Shown here: in pieces, positions 1 through 7,525 of the stretch
Layout of the letters: each line of letters starts with the position of its first letter
How positions within the stretch are numbered: the stretch's first letter is position 1
Assembly: GCF_000826545.1 (NCBI RefSeq)
Contig: NZ_CDME01000015.1
Span: forward strand, 894,695 to 958,694
Length of the DNA stretch: 64,000 nucleotides
Direction of reading: 5' to 3'
From: Kibdelosporangium sp. MJ126-NF4
GTDB taxonomy: Bacteria; Actinomycetota; Actinomycetes; Mycobacteriales; Pseudonocardiaceae
Translations under genes and position numbers: made by a program
The notes under the pieces: model-generated
Database searches by the model: none
What the model was told of the DNA's origin: nothing
The model's input: only the letters and a program-made list of their open reading frames with translations

Positions 1-5
1 GCGTC

Positions 6-935
6 ATGCACCTTGCTGTTGCCCTGGATGGCGCGGGGGCCGACCCCGCGGCTTGGCGCGAACCCGACGCACGGCCCGACGAGTTGCTGACCGCGAAGTA
101 CTGGGTGGACCTCGTTCGCGAGGCGGAAGCGGGCAAGCTCGACTTCGTCACCTTCGAGGACTCACTGGGACCCGGCAGCGACGACCCCGGACACGTCCGC
201 GGACGGCTTGACGCGGTGCTGATCGCGTCCCGTGTCGCGCCACTCACCACACACATCGGCCTTGTGCCGACCGCGATCGCCACGCACACCGAACCGTTCC
301 ACCTGTCCAAGGCGATCGCGACACTCGACTACGTCAGCAACGGGCGCGCGGGCGTCCACGTCGAGGTCTCCGACGACGAACGCGACTACCGGCACTTCGG
401 CCGTCGCGAGTTCCCCAGCCCCGGGCTGGCGGACGAGGCCCGCGACTACATCGAGGTCCTGCGACGGCTGTGGGACAGCTGGGAGGACGACGCGGAGATC
501 AGGGACGTCGCCAGCGGCCGGTTCGTCGACCGGGAGAAGCTGCACTACATCGACTTCGAGGGCAGGTGGTTCTCGGTCAAGGGACCGTCCATCACGCCAC
601 GCCCACCGCAGGGACAGCCGGTCGTCGCCGGTGACGACATCGTGTTCGCCGACCCGGACAGCACGGTCGAGCGCGGCCTGGTCTTCGCCGACATTCCCGT
701 CCGGTTCCCGCAGGACGACCTGGCTGATCGACTGGTGGCGTTGCGGGACAAGGGATTCGCCGGTTTCCGACTGATCCCGGCGCGGCTGCCGCACGACCTG
801 ACCGCGATCGTGACCGACCTGGTGCCGGAGCTCCAGCGGCGCGGCGTGTTCCGACACGAGTACGAGGCCACCACCCTGCGCGGCCTGCTCGGCCTGCCGC
901 GGCCCGCGAACCGTTACGCCACAGGAGCAGCGTGA
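6..935 (+). CDS. LLM-class flavin-dependent oxidoreductase (luciferase-like)
   Basis: A 309-aa luciferase-like TIM-barrel protein, expected to use reduced FMN supplied by a separate reductase. The C-terminal end (RGVFRHEYEATTLRGLLGL) closely parallels that of the next gene (RGVFRSEYTGPTLRDHLGL), so both belong to the same NtaA/SsuD-like superfamily. Its stop overlaps the next start, so the two are translationally coupled. It starts only 5 nt into the window, so an upstream start or operon partner may be cut off. The substrate cannot be read from the sequence; sulfonates, chelators or small organics are all known for this family. Confidence 0.8.
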   Translation: MHLAVALDGAGADPAAWREPDARPDELLTAKYWVDLVREAEAGKLDFVTFEDSLGPGSDDPGHVRGRLDAVLIASRVAPLTTHIGLVPTAIATHTEPFHLSKAIATLDYVSNGRAGVHVEVSDDERDYRHFGRREFPSPGLADEARDYIEVLRRLWDSWEDDAEIRDVASGRFVDREKLHYIDFEGRWFSVKGPSITPRPPQGQPVVAGDDIVFADPDSTVERGLVFADIPVRFPQDDLADRLVALRDKGFAGFRLIPARLPHDLTAIVTDLVPELQRRGVFRHEYEATTLRGLLGLPRPANRYATGAA

Positions 936-2260
936 TGAAGCAGATCCACCTCGCCGCACACTTCCCCGGCGTGAACAACACCACCGTGTGGAGTGACCCG
1001 CAGGCGGGCAGCCACATCGAGTTCAGCTCGTTCGCCCACCTGGCCAGGACCGCGGAACGCGCCAGGTTCGACTTCTTCTTCCTCGCCGAGGGCCTGCGGC
1101 TGCGTGAGCAGGGCGGGCTGATCTACGACCTCGACGTGGTCGGCAGGCCGGACACGTTCACCGTGCTGGCCGCGCTCGCCGCCGTGACCGACCACATCGG
1201 ACTGACCGGCACGATCAACTCGACCTTCAACGAGCCCTACGAGGTGGCACGGCAGTTCGCGTCGCTCGACCACCTGTCCGGCGGGCGCGCCGGGTGGAAC
1301 GTGGTCACCTCGTGGGACGCGTTCACCGGGGAGAACTTCCGGCGCGGTGGTTTCCTGCCACAGGACCAGCGGTACTCGCGCGCCGAGACGTTCCTGCGGA
1401 CCGCGTGGGAGCTGTTCGACTCGTGGCGCGGCCACGAGATCGTGGCGGACAAGCAGTCCGGCACGTTCCTGCGCGACGCCGACGCGGGCGCGTTCGCACA
1501 CCGGTCCGCCCATTTCGACATCTCCGGTCGCTTCACCGTGCCCGGTTCGCCCCAGGGCAGGCCGGTGATCCTGCAGGCCGGGGACTCCCCCGAAGGCAGG
1601 GAGTTCGCGGCGGCCACCGCGGACGCGATCTTCTCGCGACACGGCACGAAGGAGTCCGGCCAGGCGTTCTACACGGACGTCAAGGGCCGTCTTGCCAAGT
1701 ACGGCCGGACCAACGAGCAGCTCAAGATCCTGCCCGCGGCCACGTTCGTGCTCGGTGACACCGACGCCGACGCGCGGGAACGGGCCGCGGTCGTGCGACG
1801 GCAGCAGGTCAGCGGCCAGACCGCGATCAAGCTGCTTGAGCAACTGTGGAACCGGGACCTGAGCGCCTATGACCCGGACGGTCCGCTGCCCGAGGCCGAT
1901 CCGCTGGTCGGCGAGAACACCGTCGCCAAGGGCCGGGCCAGTGTCCGGATGCACAAGGATCCGCTGGCCACGGCGCGGGAGTGGCGTCAGCTCGCCGAGG
2001 CGAAGAACCTGTCCATCCGGGAACTGATGATCGAGGTCAGCGCCCGGCAGACGTTCATCGGCTCGGCCACGACGATCGCCGAGCAGATCAACGACCTGGT
2101 GCAGTCGGACGCCGCCGACGGGTTCATCCTGGTGCCGCACGTGACGCCCGGCGGGCTGGACGAGTTCGCCGACACCGTCGTGCCGCTCCTGCAGGACCGT
2201 GGCGTGTTCCGCAGCGAGTACACCGGGCCGACGCTGCGGGATCACCTCGGCCTGGACTGA
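935..2260 (+). CDS. NtaA/DmoA-type FMN-dependent monooxygenase
   Basis: A 441-aa flavin monooxygenase of the nitrilotriacetate monooxygenase component A family. The N-terminal HLAAHFPGVNN and the GGRAGWNVVTSWD segment are typical of this family, and the length fits. I chose the ATG at 935 because AGGAG sits 7 nt upstream; a GTG at 932 is the alternative. The start overlaps the TGA of the preceding LLM gene, so the two oxygenases form one transcription unit. No flavin reductase is visible, so the reduced flavin must come from elsewhere. Substrate unknown. Confidence 0.85.
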   Translation: MKQIHLAAHFPGVNNTTVWSDPQAGSHIEFSSFAHLARTAERARFDFFFLAEGLRLREQGGLIYDLDVVGRPDTFTVLAALAAVTDHIGLTGTINSTFNEPYEVARQFASLDHLSGGRAGWNVVTSWDAFTGENFRRGGFLPQDQRYSRAETFLRTAWELFDSWRGHEIVADKQSGTFLRDADAGAFAHRSAHFDISGRFTVPGSPQGRPVILQAGDSPEGREFAAATADAIFSRHGTKESGQAFYTDVKGRLAKYGRTNEQLKILPAATFVLGDTDADARERAAVVRRQQVSGQTAIKLLEQLWNRDLSAYDPDGPLPEADPLVGENTVAKGRASVRMHKDPLATAREWRQLAEAKNLSIRELMIEVSARQTFIGSATTIAEQINDLVQSDAADGFILVPHVTPGGLDEFADTVVPLLQDRGVFRSEYTGPTLRDHLGLD

Positions 2261-2261
2261 T

Positions 2262-3380
2262 TCACTGGGATCCGGTGAGCATGTCGAGCATGCTGCGGGG
2301 TGAGTTGTCGCCGTACATCAACTCGTGGATCTCGATGCCGTCGACGGCGGCCGCGGCGCTGCGGGGGAACATGGCCTGCTCGTATTCGGCGAGCGCGCCC
2401 TCGATGTCGTCGGGGCGGGCGGCGATGGCCGTGGCGAGTTCGGCGCCGTCCAGCATGGCCAGGTTGGCACCTTCGCCGTTCGGGGCCGTGAGGTGGGCGG
2501 CGTCGCCGAGCAAGGTCACGCCCGGCACCCGGTCCCATCGGTGCTCGTTCGGCAGTGCGTTGATGACGCGCAGGACCGGCGCGGTTTCCCCGTCGGTGAT
2601 CAGGGCGGTGAGTTCCGGCGCCCAGCCGTCGAACTCCCGCGCGATCCGCGCGGCGGCCGCGGCGGGATCGGTGAAGTCGATGGCGTCGAACCATTCCAGC
2701 GGCTTGGTGAGGGCCACGTACGTGTGCAGCGTTGCGCCGCCCTCCCGGTGGGCCTGGATTCCCTTCCCCGGTTCGACCGCGAACAGTGACCCGCCGCCGA
2801 CCGCCTTCGCGGTGGCGGGGTGGCGGGTGTCGGCGTCGAACAGGTAGGTCTCGATGAACGACCTGCCGAAGTACACGGGTACGGCGTTCGACAGCAGCGG
2901 CCGGACCCGTGACCACGCGCCGTCCGCGCCGACCAGCAGGCTCGTGGTGACCGTGCTGCCGTCGGCGAAGGTCACCTCGTGACGGGCCTCGCCGAGAGCG
3001 CGGGTACCCACGACCTTGCGGCCCCAGCGGACGGTGCCGTCCGGAAGCGACTCGAGCAGGATCCGCCGCAGTTCGCCGCGCAGTACCTCAGGACGTCCAC
3101 GTGTGCTGTCGTCCTCGAACAGGACGGTCCCGTCCGAGGCGAGCAGCCGGGTGGCCTCGTGCCCCTCCAGGACGAGACCGCGGAACTCGTCCATCAGGTC
3201 CGCCGCCTGGAGCGCCGGTTGGCCGGTGTCGTCGTGGATGTCGAGCAACCCGCCCTGGGTGCGTGCCATCGGTGATGGTTCTGCCTCGTACACCGTTGAC
3301 GGGATGCCGTGGACGTGCAGGACGCGGGCGAGCGTGAGGCCGCCGAGTCCGGCGCCGATGATCGTGACGTGGGTGGTCAT
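2262..3380 (-). CDS. FAD-dependent monooxygenase (TetX/PHBH-like)
   Basis: A 372-aa class A flavoprotein monooxygenase. It has an N-terminal Rossmann motif GAGLGGLTLA, a central DG motif (VGADGAWSRVRP) and a C-terminal GD motif (LLGDAAHL) followed by GEGANLAMLDG, the arrangement in TetX-like and p-hydroxybenzoate-hydroxylase-like enzymes. The ATG at 3380 is preceded by AAGGAG. It is divergent from a TetR gene across an 80-bp region carrying two palindromes, so it is probably the repressor's target. A likely role is hydroxylation or inactivation of an aromatic compound such as an antibiotic; the substrate is inferred only at class level. Confidence 0.87.
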   Translation of the reverse strand: MTTHVTIIGAGLGGLTLARVLHVHGIPSTVYEAEPSPMARTQGGLLDIHDDTGQPALQAADLMDEFRGLVLEGHEATRLLASDGTVLFEDDSTRGRPEVLRGELRRILLESLPDGTVRWGRKVVGTRALGEARHEVTFADGSTVTTSLLVGADGAWSRVRPLLSNAVPVYFGRSFIETYLFDADTRHPATAKAVGGGSLFAVEPGKGIQAHREGGATLHTYVALTKPLEWFDAIDFTDPAAAAARIAREFDGWAPELTALITDGETAPVLRVINALPNEHRWDRVPGVTLLGDAAHLTAPNGEGANLAMLDGAELATAIAARPDDIEGALAEYEQAMFPRSAAAAVDGIEIHELMYGDNSPRSMLDMLTGSQ

Positions 3381-3400
3381 GGTGACTCCTTCAAGGTCTA

Positions 3401-3441
3401 TGGAATGTCGTTCCAGAACTCCATGATGGAACGGCGTTCCA
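3401..3441. promoter_or_regulatory. Tandem palindromic operator for the TetR regulator
   Basis: Two 15-bp palindromes, TGGAATGTCGTTCCA (3401-3415) and TGGAACGGCGTTCCA (3427-3441), are spaced 26 bp centre to centre between the divergent FAD monooxygenase and TetR genes. Outer arms TGGAA/TTCCA are identical in both. This is the layout of a TetR-family operator bound by two dimers, predicted to repress both genes. Confidence 0.75.
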
Positions 3442-3459
3442 GACGTGTCAAGATGAGGT

Positions 3460-4161
3460 ATGCCACCACGGACACGCAAGGCGGAGCGGCGCACCGAGGC
3501 GCTCTCCCGGGAGCGCATCGTCGAGGCCGCCATCGAGTTGCTCGACGCGTCCGGCGAGGGCGCGCTGACGTTCCGGGCGCTGACCGAGCGCCTAGCGACC
3601 GGGCCGGGCGCGATCTACTGGCATGTGGCCAACAAGGGCGAACTGCTCGACGCCGCGACCGACGCCGTCATCGCCGCCGCGCTGCCCCTCAGGCCCGCCG
3701 GATCCCCCGGCGCACCGCAGGACGAGATCCGCGCCGTCGCGTTCAGCCTGTTCGAGACGATCGAACAACACCCGTGGCTGTCCATACAGCTGTCCGCGCA
3801 GTTGTCACGCAACCCCGTCGGATCGGTGACACCGCGGATCTTCGAGTGCGTCGGCAGGCACGTCCGTGCACTGGACATGCCCGAGAGCAGCTGGTTCACG
3901 GCGACCTCGGCGTTGGTGCACTACGTCCTCGGCGCCGCGGGCCAGAACTCCGCGAACACCGCGAACGTCCGCAGCATCGGGTCCGATGTGGACCGAGCCG
4001 GTTTCCTCGACACGGTGTCGAGCGCGTGGGAGAGCCTCGATCCCGACGACTACCCGTTCGCCCGAGCCATCGCCAACCAGATGCGCGACCACGACGACCG
4101 CGAACAGTTCCGCGCCGGAATCGATCTCATCCTCGCGGGCATCACCACACTCCCGCGGTAA
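3460..4161 (+). CDS. TetR/AcrR-family transcriptional regulator
   Basis: A 233-aa repressor with an N-terminal helix-turn-helix at about residues 17-62 (RERIVEAAIELL through GAIYWHVANKGELLDAA), followed by a TetR C-terminal ligand-binding region. The IYWHVANKGELLD form of the recognition-helix region is common in the TetR_C subgroup. It is divergent from a FAD monooxygenase and separated from it by paired palindromes, so it most likely represses that gene and itself. It converges on the metallophosphoesterase gene through a hairpin. Confidence 0.9.
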   Translation: MPPRTRKAERRTEALSRERIVEAAIELLDASGEGALTFRALTERLATGPGAIYWHVANKGELLDAATDAVIAAALPLRPAGSPGAPQDEIRAVAFSLFETIEQHPWLSIQLSAQLSRNPVGSVTPRIFECVGRHVRALDMPESSWFTATSALVHYVLGAAGQNSANTANVRSIGSDVDRAGFLDTVSSAWESLDPDDYPFARAIANQMRDHDDREQFRAGIDLILAGITTLPR

Positions 4162-4181
4162 CTAGTGGTCGTGACCACTAG
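4162..4181. terminator. Bidirectional hairpin between convergent genes
   Basis: Perfect 9-bp arms CTAGTGGTC and GACCACTAG with a 2-nt centre lie immediately after the TetR stop and overlap the stop codon of the convergent metallophosphoesterase gene. The position and symmetry suggest a shared transcription terminator, though there is no T-tract. Confidence 0.55.
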
Positions 4182-5329
4182 CCCGTCAGCCGGATCATCG
4201 AGATCTCCGGTGGGGCACCGACCCGGACCGGCGGGCCCCAGAACCCGGCGCCCCTGGTGACGTACACCCAGGTGTCGTCGATCCTCGCCAGACCGGCGGT
4301 GACCGGCTGCTGCAGCGGCACGGCCAGGTGGAACGGGAACATCTGGCCGCCGTGGGTGTGCCCGGACAGCTGGAGATCCACGCCGTGCTTGGCAGCGTCC
4401 TCGACCTGCACCGGCTGGTGTGCCAGCAACACGACCGGGTTGGCGGTGTCGCGGCCGTCGAGCGCGCGGACCATGTCCGGCGCGTCCCGGAACTGCTTGC
4501 CCGTGACGTCGTTGACACCGGCGAGGTCGAGGACGGCATCGCCGCGCCGGATCGCGACGCGCTCGTTGCGCAGCGGGTTCACGCCGAGGCGTTCGAGTTC
4601 GGTCAGCCACGGTTGGAAGCCGGAGTAGTACTCGTGGTTGCCGGTGACGAAGAAGCTGCCGTGCGTGCTGACCAGGTCCCGCAGCGGCGCGGCGTCGTCA
4701 CCGAGCATGTCGACTGTGCCGTCGACCAGGTCGCCGACGATCGCGACCAGGTCGGGCTGCTGCTCGTTGATCATCCGGACGATCCGCTCGGTGTGTCCCC
4801 GGCCGCGCAGCGGGCCGAGGTGGATGTCGCTGACGACGGCGATCCGGAACCCGTTGAGCGACGGATCCAGCCGCCGGATCGGCACGGGCACAGTGGTGAT
4901 CTCGGGTGGGCCGAGCGCTGTCGTCGCGCCGTAGCCGACGATCCCGCCCGCCGTGACCCCGCTCGCGACCGCGAAGGACCGGGCGATGAAGACCCGCCTG
5001 CTCGCCAGCGGAACAGCGGCGGGCTCGTCGGCGCCGACGAGCACAGGCGCCTTGACCCGGCGATGGACCAGCAGCCTGGGGATCTCCAGGACACCGAGTA
5101 CGAGCGTCAGGTAGAACATCATCGCCAGCCACAGATAACCCGGCCACGCCAGCCATTGCAGGCGCCGGGAGAACACGACGGCGGCCATCATCATCACGAA
5201 CGCCCCGGCCAGCGCGACCGTACCGAACAGCCTGCCGCGGCCGCCACGCAGAGTCGTGTCGCGGACGAGTCTTCGCCACAGGTAGTAGTGCGCGAGCGCG
5301 GCGGGCACACCGAGCAGCAACAAGAACAA
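4178..5329 (-). CDS. Membrane-anchored metallophosphoesterase (YaeI-like)
   Basis: 383 aa. The N-terminal half holds about three to four hydrophobic segments (MFLLLLGVPAAL, GTVALAGAFVMMM, MMFYLTLVLGV) and a further one near residue 120. The catalytic calcineurin-like domain follows with all metal motifs: SDIHLGP, GDLVDG, GNHEYY, LLAHQP and SGHTHGGQ. It should hydrolyse a phosphoester at the membrane using a dinuclear metal centre. Relatives act on lipid substrates such as UDP-diacylglucosamine, but the substrate is not known here. The RRVFIARSFAV segment before the catalytic domain is Tat-like, although it is internal. Confidence 0.85.
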   Translation of the reverse strand: MFLLLLGVPAALAHYYLWRRLVRDTTLRGGRGRLFGTVALAGAFVMMMAAVVFSRRLQWLAWPGYLWLAMMFYLTLVLGVLEIPRLLVHRRVKAPVLVGADEPAAVPLASRRVFIARSFAVASGVTAGGIVGYGATTALGPPEITTVPVPIRRLDPSLNGFRIAVVSDIHLGPLRGRGHTERIVRMINEQQPDLVAIVGDLVDGTVDMLGDDAAPLRDLVSTHGSFFVTGNHEYYSGFQPWLTELERLGVNPLRNERVAIRRGDAVLDLAGVNDVTGKQFRDAPDMVRALDGRDTANPVVLLAHQPVQVEDAAKHGVDLQLSGHTHGGQMFPFHLAVPLQQPVTAGLARIDDTWVYVTRGAGFWGPPVRVGAPPEISMIRLTG

Positions 5330-5781
5330 CAGAGAACGACCTTCCGGGCGAAGATGACCTTCCGGACGCCAAGCTACCGGGTGTAAGCCCTAGCCTGGTC
5401 GGCAAGCACACCAGGAGGGTTGTGACAGCTGAGTGCTGAGCGCGTTCTGGTGTGTTCTGGCCAGTGTGGGCGATGAGGTTGACGTCAGGTGTTGTTGTTG
5501 GCTTCGGCATGAACGCCGCCAGGCCGACCGTATTGAGTCCACTGTGGATACTCCAGTCGCCGACGTGATGACAGGTCGCGTGGCGCCTATCGACCTGCCG
5601 CTGTGACGACCGAGGTGTCCACGATCGAGTGAACCCGGATCGGAGCGGAGCACTGAGGTCTAAGCTTCCGATATTATGAACCTATGTGCGACTTGATCGA
5701 AAGTCCGCCGACCCGACTACCGACACGCACCTCGTCCGACGAGGCCCGCGATCCGGGGTCGGTAGTGATGGTGATAATGGG
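5330..5781. other. Intergenic stretch upstream of tnpB, no supported gene
   Basis: About 450 bp without a convincing gene. A minus-strand open frame (5390-5653) has atypical composition and no recognisable domain. One reverse-strand segment near 5605-5645 can be read as IRVHSIVDTSVVTAAGR followed by a stop, faintly resembling the DDE-transposase segment that contains VDxTxV, so it could be a decayed transposase remnant. It may also hold the left end of the TnpB element; I could not define that end. Confidence 0.35.
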
Positions 5782-7173
5782 GTGAGGAAGTACAGTCCGC
5801 CGCCGGGGTGGACCGTGGCGGCCTACCGGTTCGCCCTGGACCCCACTCGCGGCCAGGAACGGAACCTGTTGTCGCATTGTGGCGCGGCTCGGTTCGCCTA
5901 CAACTGGGGTTTGTCGTGGGTACGTGCCGCGTGGGAACAGCGTGCCGCCGAGGCGTCCTACGGCATACCCGAACCGGAGTTGACGCCGTGGCGACCATGG
6001 TCGCTGGCGGCGTTGCGCAAGGTGTGGAACCGGGTGAAGGGCGATCTTGCGCCGTGGTGGGGTGAGAACTCCAAAGAGGCCTACAACACCGGGTTGGCGG
6101 GTGCGGCGGCGGCGTTCGACAACTACACCGCTAGCCGCAACAACAGCCGCCCTGGGCGCATGATGGGCAAACCCAGGCGCAAGAAGAAACATTCGGCTGC
6201 CTTGTCGTGCCGGTTCACTACCGGCACGATCCGCCTCGAATCCGACCGCAAGCATGTGACTCTGCCGCGGTTGGGGGTGATCAAGACGCATGAGTCCACG
6301 CGTAAGTTGGCTCGCCGTGTCGAGGCGGGGACCGCTCGGGTCCTGTCCGCGACTGTCTCCCACCGGAGTGGGCGGTGGTTCGTGGCGTTCCAGGTCGAAC
6401 TCCACCGAGACGACCCGGCCCCACACCGACCGGACCTGGTGATCGGTGTCGATCTGGGCATCACGCACCTGGCCGTGCTCTCCGAGCCGGTCGCGGGTGT
6501 CTCCGACGAGGACGGGTTCATCGCCAACCCACGCCACTTCGACCAAGCGCGGAAACGGCTGCGGCGCGCCTGCCGACGAGTGTCCCGGCGACGCGGCCCC
6601 GACCGCAGAGCCAGACAGCAGCCGTCGAACCGATGGCGCAAAGCCAACGCACACCGCAACCGGCTACACCACCGGGTGGCCAACCTGCGAGCCGACGGGT
6701 TGCACAAGCTCACCACCGCCCTCGCTGGGCATGCTGGGACTGTGGTGGTGGAGAACCTGAACGTGGCCGGGATGCTCAAGAACAAGCGTCTCGCTCGCCA
6801 GATCTCCGACGCGGGCTGGAGTACACTCCGTCGGCTCCTTGACTACAAAACCACATGGCGTGGCAGTGTCTTGCGTGTCGCGGATCGGTGGTTTCCCAGC
6901 TCGAAAACCTGTTCGGCTTGCGGCGCCGTGAAAACCAAGCTGCCGCTGCGAGTCCGAGTCTTCCGCTGCAACGCCTGCGGCATGGTCCTGGATCGGGACC
7001 TCAACGCCGCCAGAAACCTCGCGAAACTCGTGGCCGAGTTGAGCGAGTCGGGTACCGGAGTGGCCGGACACCCGCGGCCTCCGGGCCGGAACAGACGTGG
7101 AGCCGACCCCAAGACCAGGCCCAGCCTGGCAGGTGGCTATGAAACGTCAACCCCGCAACGCCACGGCGTATAA
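5782..7173 (+). CDS. tnpB: TnpB, IS200/IS605-family RNA-guided nuclease, stand-alone
   Basis: About 463 aa from the GTG at 5782; an in-frame GTG at 5686 would add 32 unremarkable residues. The N-terminal YRFALDPTRGQERNLLSHCGAARFAYNWGL is the TnpB helix-turn-helix region. The RuvC triad is intact: D224 (GVDLGI), E324 (VVENLN) and D406 (DRDLNAARN), counted from 5782. A zinc finger, CSAC and CNAC about 20 residues apart, lies between the last two. TnpB cleaves DNA guided by an RNA made from the element's right end. No TnpA transposase gene is nearby, so the element is non-autonomous or moved in trans. Low-GC, AT-rich spots flank it. Confidence 0.92.
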   Translation: MRKYSPPPGWTVAAYRFALDPTRGQERNLLSHCGAARFAYNWGLSWVRAAWEQRAAEASYGIPEPELTPWRPWSLAALRKVWNRVKGDLAPWWGENSKEAYNTGLAGAAAAFDNYTASRNNSRPGRMMGKPRRKKKHSAALSCRFTTGTIRLESDRKHVTLPRLGVIKTHESTRKLARRVEAGTARVLSATVSHRSGRWFVAFQVELHRDDPAPHRPDLVIGVDLGITHLAVLSEPVAGVSDEDGFIANPRHFDQARKRLRRACRRVSRRRGPDRRARQQPSNRWRKANAHRNRLHHRVANLRADGLHKLTTALAGHAGTVVVENLNVAGMLKNKRLARQISDAGWSTLRRLLDYKTTWRGSVLRVADRWFPSSKTCSACGAVKTKLPLRVRVFRCNACGMVLDRDLNAARNLAKLVAELSESGTGVAGHPRPPGRNRRGADPKTRPSLAGGYETSTPQRHGV

Positions 7174-7240
7174 GACAGGGACCGTCCACCGGCAACGGCG
7201 GACAGCGAACAAGGTGTACATACTTTTGCACACTCAATCG
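7100..7240 (+). ncRNA. Candidate omega/reRNA region at the tnpB 3' end
   Basis: In this family the guide RNA is made from the 3' end of tnpB plus the right end of the element, finishing in the flanking target. The tnpB end and the 67 nt after it are GC-rich with short self-complementary runs, then turn AT-rich (near 7215-7235) before unrelated coding sequence. The placement is by family rule; I did not define the exact right end. Confidence 0.3.
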
Positions 7241-7251
7241 CAACGGAAGGC

Positions 7252-7434
7252 GTGATCGTCCTCGATCCGGCACGGGTCGAGCCCCTGCTCGACGCCGCCG
7301 CGGCCGTCAAACAGGCCGAGGCGGGGCTCGCCGCGACCTTGGCCGACGGCGGGACGTTGAGTGACGGCACCAACCTCGCCGAACACGTGGCCGCGCTGGA
7401 GCGGGGCGAGCCGAGCAGGCTCAGCTTCACCTGA
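7252..7434 (+). pseudogene. 3' fragment of a gene, possibly RraA-like
   Basis: A 60-codon frame, GVIVLDPARVEPLLDAAAAV then an amphipathic helix, with actinomycete codon use up to a TGA. It lacks a proper start: GGAAGG abuts the GTG at 7252 and the frame stays open upstream. The sequence resembles the C-terminus of RraA/HMG-aldolase-like proteins (DGVVVxP, then a helix rich in A/E, then a variable tail), so I read it as the remnant of a gene whose 5' part was lost or displaced by the adjacent TnpB element. The matching N-terminal part is not recognisable on the other side, so the identity is tentative. Confidence 0.35.
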
Positions 7435-7446
7435 CGGCGGCATGGC

Positions 7447-7482
7447 GGAAACCGCCGCGCGGTGCGCCGCGCAGCGGTTTCC
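7447..7482. terminator. Hairpin between convergent units
   Basis: Arms GGAAACCGC (7447-7455) and GCGGTTTCC (7474-7482) enclose a GC-rich centre. It sits between the gene fragment ending at 7434 and the convergent M4 protease gene, where a shared terminator is expected. Confidence 0.6.
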
Positions 7483-7487
7483 CCGTT

Positions 7488-7513
7488 GTCAGTAAAAACA
7501 GTCAGTAAAAACA
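7488..7513. repeat. 13-bp tandem duplication
   Basis: GTCAGTAAAAACA occurs twice head to tail (7488-7500, 7501-7513), followed by a further GTCAG. It is AT-rich and lies just after the M4 protease stop on that gene's downstream side. It may contribute to termination for the minus-strand transcript (T-runs on that strand). Confidence 0.7.
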
Positions 7514-7525
7514 GTCAGGACACGG

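Noticed and set aside
5390..5653. Minus-strand open frame beside the TnpB element
   Set aside because: No start context, no domain and unusual composition; at best a decayed transposase remnant, so not listed as a gene.
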